Assembly: GCA_023380515.1 (NCBI GenBank)
Contig: JAMCRH010000058.1
Coordinates: 1 to 10,097, forward strand
Direction: 5' to 3'
Length of the DNA stretch: 10,097 nt
Source: Gammaproteobacteria bacterium
Lineage (GTDB): Bacteria > Pseudomonadota > Gammaproteobacteria > Enterobacterales > Alteromonadaceae
The notes beneath the pieces were generated by a model. The model did not search any database and had not been told where the DNA came from. It was given only the letters and a program-made list of their open reading frames with translations. Of this stretch, positions 5,945 to 10,097 are shown piece after piece. Positions within the stretch are counted from its first letter, which is position 1; each line of letters begins with the position of its first letter. The position numbers were made by a program, and so were the translations under genes.

Positions 5945-7137
5945 AGTTAAGCAACTACCCCATAGACGGAAAATACGGCAAATACGGCGGACGCTTCGTC
6001 CCCGAAATCCTAATGGAAGCCATAACCGAGTTGGAAAAGGCGTACACGGAAGCCAAAGCTGACTCCGCTTTCCAAAAACAACTCGACTACTACCTCGCCG
6101 AATTCGTCGGCAGACCCACACCGCTCTACTACGCCGAAAACCTCACCCGAAAGTTGGGCGGAGCAAAAATCTACCTAAAACGCGAAGACCTCGCACACGG
6201 CGGCGCACACAAAATCAACAACACGCTGGGACAGGCACTACTCGCCAAACGTATGGGTAAAACCCGCGTCATCGCCGAAACGGGCGCAGGGCAGCACGGC
6301 GTAGCCACAGCCATCGCATGCGCCGCATTAGGACTAAAAGGCGTCGTTTACATGGGTACGGAAGACTGTGAGCGTCAGCGCCTAAACGTTTTTCGCATGA
6401 AGCTACTTAACACTGAAGTCTACCCAGTTGAGTCAGGCTCTAAAACGCTAAAGGACTCAATTAATGAGGCGTTTCGCGACTGGGTAACCAACTTAGAGTC
6501 CACATACTACCTCATTGGCTCCACGATGGGGCCGCACCCTTACCCCATGATTGTCCGCGACTTCCAAAGCGTCATCGGCAAAGAAATCAAGCAGCAGTTC
6601 AAACAAAAAACAGGAGGCTTACCCGACGCGCTGGTTGCCTGCGTCGGCGGCGGAAGCAATGCGATGGGTACCTTCTACCCCTTCGAAGACGACACGGACG
6701 TGAAGCTGTACGGTGTGGAAGCGGCAGGCGAAGGCATCAAGTCAGGCAAACACTCAGCGACGTTGGCAGCTGGACGCGAAGGCGTATTCCACGGCATGTA
6801 CACCTACATCCTGCAAGACAAAAACGGGCAGATATCCCAAACCCACAGCGTCTCCGCAGGGCTCGATTACCCAGGCGTTGGCCCCGAACACTCCTTCCTC
6901 AAAACCCTCAAGCGCGCTGAGTACGCCTACGCTGACGACAAAGAGGCAGTGAACGCCTTCTTGACTTTGTGCAAAGAAGAGGGCATCTTGCCGGCTTTAG
7001 AGTCATCCCACGCTGTAGCGTACGCCATGAAACTGGCGCCGAAGATGAAAAAAACCCAATCCATCGTCGTCACCCTCTCAGGACGCGGCGACAAAGACGT
7101 AGAAACAATAGCCAAATACACAGGTGCAAAAATATGA
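5941..7137 (+). CDS. trpB: Tryptophan synthase beta chain (TrpB1 type)
   Basis: This encodes 398 residues, typical of the TrpB1 class that forms the alpha2beta2 complex; TrpB2 proteins are longer. It condenses indole with serine through PLP. Landmarks are [12 protein letters not shown] (11-22), [15 protein letters not shown] (80-94) with Schiff-base Lys91, AETGAGQHG (112-120) with catalytic Glu113, [10 protein letters not shown] (193-202), the phosphate-binding GGGSNA (236-241), [16 protein letters not shown] (302-317) and SGRGDKD (380-386) near the pyridine nitrogen. The start overlaps the trpC stop as ATGA; AGGAG (5922-5926) is 14 nt upstream, rather far, so coupling to trpC is probably important. 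Being immediately followed by trpA with a 4-bp overlap supports a stoichiometric complex. Confidence 0.98.
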   Translation: MKLSNYPIDGKYGKYGGRFVPEILMEAITELEKAYTEAKADSAFQKQLDYYLAEFVGRPTPLYYAENLTRKLGGAKIYLKREDLAHGGAHKINNTLGQALLAKRMGKTRVIAETGAGQHGVATAIACAALGLKGVVYMGTEDCERQRLNVFRMKLLNTEVYPVESGSKTLKDSINEAFRDWVTNLESTYYLIGSTMGPHPYPMIVRDFQSVIGKEIKQQFKQKTGGLPDALVACVGGGSNAMGTFYPFEDDTDVKLYGVEAAGEGIKSGKHSATLAAGREGVFHGMYTYILQDKNGQISQTHSVSAGLDYPGVGPEHSFLKTLKRAEYAYADDKEAVNAFLTLCKEEGILPALESSHAVAYAMKLAPKMKKTQSIVVTLSGRGDKDVETIAKYTGAKI

Positions 7138-7934
7138 ACACCATCAAATCAACCTTCCAAAAAGCAAAAGCAAACAGCAGCGGCTGCCTCATCGGATACA
7201 TAACCGCAGGCGACCCCACACCCGAAGCGACGCCTAAAATCGCGGATGCACTCATACGAGGCGGCGTAGACATATTGGAGTTGGGGCTGCCGTTCTCTGA
7301 CCCCATCGCTGACGGACGAACCATCCAAGACGCCAGCCTACGTGCATTAAACGCAGGCACGACTCCGATGCGGGTGCTTGAAATAGCCGCGCAGATTAGG
7401 AGTCAACACGACATCCCGCTGGTGATAATGACTTACTATAATCCAGTATTCCACTTTGGAATCGACAAGTACCTCGCAGCAGCCAAACAGCACGGTGTAG
7501 CCGGCTTCATCGTCCCCGATTTGCCGGTGGAAGAAGCCGCTGACTACCGCAAAGCAGCAGCCGCACACAACCTCGACACCATCTTCTTTGCCTCGCCAGC
7601 CACCTCCAAAGAGCGCCTCGCCAAAATCGTCGCTGCCTCCTCAGGTTTCCTCTATTTGGTTTCGCGGTTCGGCGTAACAGGCGCCCAGAGCAGCGTGTCG
7701 GACTCGACGGTGCAGTTGATTAAGAAGGTGCAGCCTCAAACGGTGGGCAAAGTGCCGCTTGCGGTGGGCTTTGGCATCTCCAAACCCGAACACGTCCAAA
7801 CCGTCATTGCCGCAGGGGCAGACGCCGCCATCGTGGGCAGCGCATTCATCAACATCGTGGAGCAGAACAAGCAAAACATGCTATTGGAGCTTGAGCAGAC
7901 CGCAAAGGCATTGAAAACCGCGACGAAAACCTAA
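7134..7934 (+). CDS. trpA: Tryptophan synthase alpha chain
   Basis: This encodes 266 residues, the usual TrpA length. The TIM barrel cleaves indole-3-glycerol phosphate to indole and glyceraldehyde 3-phosphate and passes indole to TrpB. Glu49 in [12 protein letters not shown] and Asp60 in PIADG align at the same numbers as the catalytic residues of Salmonella TrpA. Also present are GYITAGDP (21-28), [14 protein letters not shown], the active-site loop region SRFGVTGA, and the phosphate-site motifs VGFGIS and AIVGSAFI. The start at 7134 makes a 4-bp ATGA overlap with the trpB stop and has AGGTG 7 nt upstream; a longer frame beginning inside trpB (6969) yields an Arg-rich non-homologous extension and was discarded. 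It is the last gene of the operon; no clear oligo-T terminator follows on the plus strand. Confidence 0.98.
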   Translation: MNTIKSTFQKAKANSSGCLIGYITAGDPTPEATPKIADALIRGGVDILELGLPFSDPIADGRTIQDASLRALNAGTTPMRVLEIAAQIRSQHDIPLVIMTYYNPVFHFGIDKYLAAAKQHGVAGFIVPDLPVEEAADYRKAAAAHNLDTIFFASPATSKERLAKIVAASSGFLYLVSRFGVTGAQSSVSDSTVQLIKKVQPQTVGKVPLAVGFGISKPEHVQTVIAAGADAAIVGSAFINIVEQNKQNMLLELEQTAKALKTATKT

Positions 7935-8224
7935 ATTTGCCAGACTGCATGCTGTTCGTTGATTCTTGTGGGGAAAAAAGCGGTCGATACATACTTTCAC
8001 ATGCACATGGTGGCGGTTTCAACATAGCTGCATGTTGGGTGTGTGGAGAAAAACCCATATCCCACACCGAAACAGACAAAGAGAACCGTTGCAAACCCAA
8101 AACGCAACCGCATCCAGTTGCCGTCGTGTGGTGTGCCGTAAGTTGCCGCACCCACATAAAGAGCAAAAGGTGCCTTAGCAGGCATAGCACAGTAGCTTCA
8201 ACCCAAAAACACTCCATTGTATAC
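7935..8224. other. Spacer between trpA and SRP RNA, no supported gene
   Basis: I see no convincing coding region. Overlapping frames exist on both strands, but their products are Cys/His/Arg-rich with no recognisable motif, and one runs into the SRP RNA. An imperfect hairpin with a 6+2 bp stem and a one-base bulge lies at 8038-8068 (GGTGTG against CACACC). It competes with a shorter stem, TGGGT 8036-8040 against ACCCA 8053-8057. A small hairpin TGCC/GGCA occurs at 8171-8184. No tRNA signature was found. The plus strand lacks long T runs, so trp-operon termination is not obvious. Confidence 0.4.
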
Positions 8225-8225
8225 G

Positions 8226-8240
8226 GGGAAAGTTTTAAAG
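8226..8240 (+). promoter_or_regulatory. BRE and box A promoter of the SRP RNA gene
   Basis: GGGAAAG followed by TTTTAAAG gives a purine-rich BRE and a TATA element centred near 8236. The predicted start about 26 nt downstream (near 8262) coincides with the first base pairs of helix 1 of the RNA. Two independent predictions therefore agree. Confidence 0.75.
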
Positions 8241-8261
8241 TGCCGACGAATCATCTATCTG

Positions 8262-8583
8262 CGGCGATGGATCTTAGGCGGTGGGTTAGGGGTCCATTAC
8301 ATCCGTAAATCCTCTATACGACGGGCTGACATCAGCAGCTGAGGCGTCAAAGGCCGCTTGGATCTTCATTTCCGAACCAGTGACTATCCGTCCTTTGGGG
8401 CTGGCGGTCAACGGGCGGTTTCCGTAGGGAAACTGTTTCGTTGTTTAGCAGGCGAACCCGGCTAGGCTCGGGAGAGAGCAACCTAAGTTTGGACGTTATG
8501 CGCTCAAGGGGGTGCGGGTAAGAGTGTAGGGTTTGAAGCGTTCAGGCGGAGTCTGGGCGTCGAACTGCTGCGGTCCATCGCTA
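8262..8583 (+). ncRNA. ffs: Archaeal signal recognition particle (7S) RNA
   Basis: This is the RNA scaffold of the signal recognition particle, which with SRP54 and SRP19 targets nascent membrane and secreted proteins. The termini pair as helix 1, a feature of archaeal SRP RNA: 8264-8273 against 8572-8581, ten pairs including one G-U. Helix 5 is supported by 8333-8338 with 8565-8570 and 8354-8362 with 8541-8549. Helix 6 is a 6-bp stem (8418-8423 with 8428-8433) capped by GTAG, the GNAR tetraloop expected for SRP19 binding. Helix 8 contains CTC-GGGA-GAG (8467-8476), a GNRA tetraloop, flanked by AGG and AGCA (8477-8480) of the symmetric SRP54-binding loop. The Alu-side segment CCGTAAATCC...ATACGACGGG (8303-8325) resembles archaeal homologues. 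Length of about 320 nt is normal. A short T4 at 8588-8591 may terminate it. The exact ends are inferred from pairing. Confidence 0.93.
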
Positions 8584-10044
8584 CTAGTTTTGGGGCAACT
8601 GCACTGTGAAGGTTGTGCCTTTGCCCGTTTGGGTTTTGTAGGTGACTGTGCCGTTTTGGGCTTCGACGAGGCGTTTCACGACGGGTAAGCCGAAGCCTTG
8701 CCCTTTAGATTTTGTTGTGAAAAGCGGTGTGAACAGTTTTGCTTGTATTTCTTCTGGGATGCCTTCGCCTGTATCCTGCACGCTTATGTGGACTTGGCTG
8801 TTTTGGCAGGTGGCTTGGATTTTCAGGGTTCCGCCGTCTGGCATGGCTTGCACCGCGTTTTGGATGAGGTTGATTAAGATGCGTTTAAGCATCTGCATGT
8901 CCGCGTAGAAGGGTTCGCAGCGTTCTGTGGCGAGGTTCACCGCCAAGTTAGACGGGATGTTGACGATGAGCAGGGCTTCTTCGATGGCTTTGTCTATGAC
9001 TATCTTTTCTTTGTTTGGGTTTAGCGGTTTGGTGAAGTCTTGGAGGTCGGCGACGATTTTGTCGATGTAGAAGAGATTCTGCTCAATACTGCTAATGCTT
9101 TCCTGCAGGTACTTCTTGGACTCAGAATCAGGCAGTGCTGCAAGCTCCTCTTTGGCAAGGTAGAGTTCCCCCGCAATAGCCTGCAGCGGATTGCGAATAT
9201 CATGCCCAACCATACCAGCCGTCTGCCCAATCGCCACCAACCGCTCACTGTTGCTTAGCTCTCGGGCTCTCTGTCGCGCAAGCTCCTCCATCTGGCAAGC
9301 GTACTCCTCCAGCTTTCTCTGAACCCTCTTACGTTCCGTGGTTTCCACCAGCGACAAAACCAACCCTTCCACCTTGCCCGTTCCATCCTTGATGGGCTCA
9401 AGAGTCCAATCCCAATACGTGGTGCCTCTTTCTGGCTGGTCGGGGAAAACAAACGGTTTATCCCTAAACTCAACAGGTACACCTGTATCGCGTGCTTTAT
9501 TGAAAATAGCCTCGTTTTCTGCATGGGGATAGAGGTCAAAATGGTTTTTCCCCACCATCTCCTCGGGCGTGTAGCCGCAGGTTTTTGCGTATGCATCGTT
9601 CACGCGGACAAAATTAAAGTCCCTGTCAAGATAGACCAAATGGATGTTTTTAGCGCCGTTCATCACAGAGCGTAACAGATTTCTTTCCTTTTCCAATGCA
9701 TGCTGAGCTTTTTTCAATTCATTAATCGGAGTAAAGTAAATCCTAATTTTCTGGCTGGAAGGAATCAGGAAAATCTGCTGGATAAACCATGAGCCTTCAA
9801 TTTCGATTTCCCGCTGAAAATGCTTCACCTTCTCTTCAATTATGGTGTCAACGATTTCCCTCCAATTCCTAAAAATTGGGTGCGCCGCGGAGTTGCCTCT
9901 GAGGCGGGCGAAGCGGATTTGGGCTGCGGGGTTAGCGAATAGCAGGTTGCCTTCAAAGTCAGCTTCAATGATTGGGCTGGGGTTAAGAATAGGAAAAGAA
10001 GCTAACATGGCGTTTCGGTCTGCCGCGGCGGAGGATCCCGACAT
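8584..10044 (-). CDS. Soluble PAS-PAS sensor histidine kinase
   Basis: This encodes 486 residues with no signal peptide or membrane helix, so it is a cytoplasmic sensor. An N-terminal PAS-like domain (about 13-110; NPSPIIEADFEGNLLFANPAA) precedes a clearer PAS/PAC domain (about 122-238; LDRDFNFVRVNDAYAKTCGYTPEEMVGKNHFDLYP). A charged coiled-coil linker (238-268) leads to HisKA (269-340) with phospho-acceptor His281 in VGHDIRNPLQ. The HATPase domain (about 380-486) has the N box INLIQNAVQA (Asn396), G1 DTGEG (424-428), F-box LFTPLFTTKSKGQGFGL and G2 GQGFGL (448-453), so all boxes for ATP binding and autophosphorylation are intact. The signal sensed cannot be read; no haem or flavin motif is evident. 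No response regulator lies in the window. A TATA-like element near 10088 supports the start at 10044. The stop codon abuts the 3' end of the convergent SRP RNA. Confidence 0.93.
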   Translation of the reverse strand: MSGSSAAADRNAMLASFPILNPSPIIEADFEGNLLFANPAAQIRFARLRGNSAAHPIFRNWREIVDTIIEEKVKHFQREIEIEGSWFIQQIFLIPSSQKIRIYFTPINELKKAQHALEKERNLLRSVMNGAKNIHLVYLDRDFNFVRVNDAYAKTCGYTPEEMVGKNHFDLYPHAENEAIFNKARDTGVPVEFRDKPFVFPDQPERGTTYWDWTLEPIKDGTGKVEGLVLSLVETTERKRVQRKLEEYACQMEELARQRARELSNSERLVAIGQTAGMVGHDIRNPLQAIAGELYLAKEELAALPDSESKKYLQESISSIEQNLFYIDKIVADLQDFTKPLNPNKEKIVIDKAIEEALLIVNIPSNLAVNLATERCEPFYADMQMLKRILINLIQNAVQAMPDGGTLKIQATCQNSQVHISVQDTGEGIPEEIQAKLFTPLFTTKSKGQGFGLPVVKRLVEAQNGTVTYKTQTGKGTTFTVQLPQN

Positions 10045-10082
10045 AAAATTCGCCTATACCCGTCTAACTATCTGCGTAAGGT

Positions 10083-10093
10083 CAAATATAAAA
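10083..10093 (-). promoter_or_regulatory. Box A candidate for the histidine kinase gene
   Basis: The minus strand reads TTTTATATTTG, a strong TATA-like element. A start site about 26 nt downstream (near 10062) would leave a short leader of about 18 nt before the ATG at 10044. The window ends just upstream, so the BRE and any operator are not fully visible. Confidence 0.5.
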
Positions 10094-10097
10094 TGTC

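Noticed and set aside
8038..8068. Hairpin downstream of trpA as an intrinsic terminator
   Set aside because: The stem is interrupted by a bulge, the loop is large, and no T run follows on the plus strand, so a terminator role is not supported.
7849..8217. Open frame of 122 codons on the minus strand overlapping the end of trpA
   Set aside because: It overlaps trpA antisense by 86 bp, and its composition is that of a shadow frame (Cys, Ser, His, Met rich) without domain features.
7937..8308. Open frame of 123 codons on the plus strand downstream of trpA
   Set aside because: It begins with TTG, has no ribosome-binding site or recognisable motif, has an unnatural Cys/His/Arg-rich composition and runs into the SRP RNA gene.
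1..10097. CRISPR array, insertion sequence, tRNA or attachment site
   Set aside because: Reading both strands, I saw no regularly spaced direct repeats, transposase motifs, terminal inverted repeats or tRNA T-arm/anticodon pattern.

Overview
This window looks like chromosomal DNA from an archaeon. The evidence is an SRP (7S) RNA gene with archaeal-type architecture, TATA-like box A elements about 22-27 nt upstream of several starts (some apparently leaderless), and T-rich rather than hairpin-type termination. Gene content and protein style suggest a TACK-group, Bathyarchaeia-like organism. That placement is inference and was not tested by any search.

Left flank, 1-1990, all on the minus strand. 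First comes the N-terminal part of a flippase-like (UPF0104) membrane protein, running off the left edge. A roughly 330 bp spacer follows. Next is a proline-rich-linker protein of unknown function (663-1223), then a small integral membrane protein resembling the substrate-binding S component of an ECF transporter (1309-1902).

Centre, 1900-7934. The S-component gene is divergent from a tightly packed tryptophan operon in the order trpE-trpG-trpD-trpC-trpB-trpA. Every junction overlaps by 4 or 8 bases, which suggests translational coupling. Together the products convert chorismate to tryptophan, except that trpF (phosphoribosylanthranilate isomerase) is absent and must be encoded elsewhere or replaced. 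The divergent intergenic region carries three inverted-repeat elements: a perfect 22-bp palindrome beside the S-component promoter, a GTACA-N4-TGTAC element containing the TGTACA core described for archaeal TrpY, and a perfect 8+1+8 repeat overlapping the trp TATA box. The trpE reading frame extends well upstream of its first in-frame ATG with no start codon. One extra G in a GGGG run right after a well-placed ATG would explain this as a frameshift.

Right flank, 7935-10097. After an apparently non-coding spacer of about 290 bp, an SRP RNA gene with its own box A promoter lies on the plus strand. It is convergent with a soluble PAS-PAS histidine kinase on the minus strand whose stop codon abuts the 3' end of the RNA. 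No response regulator is visible in the window.
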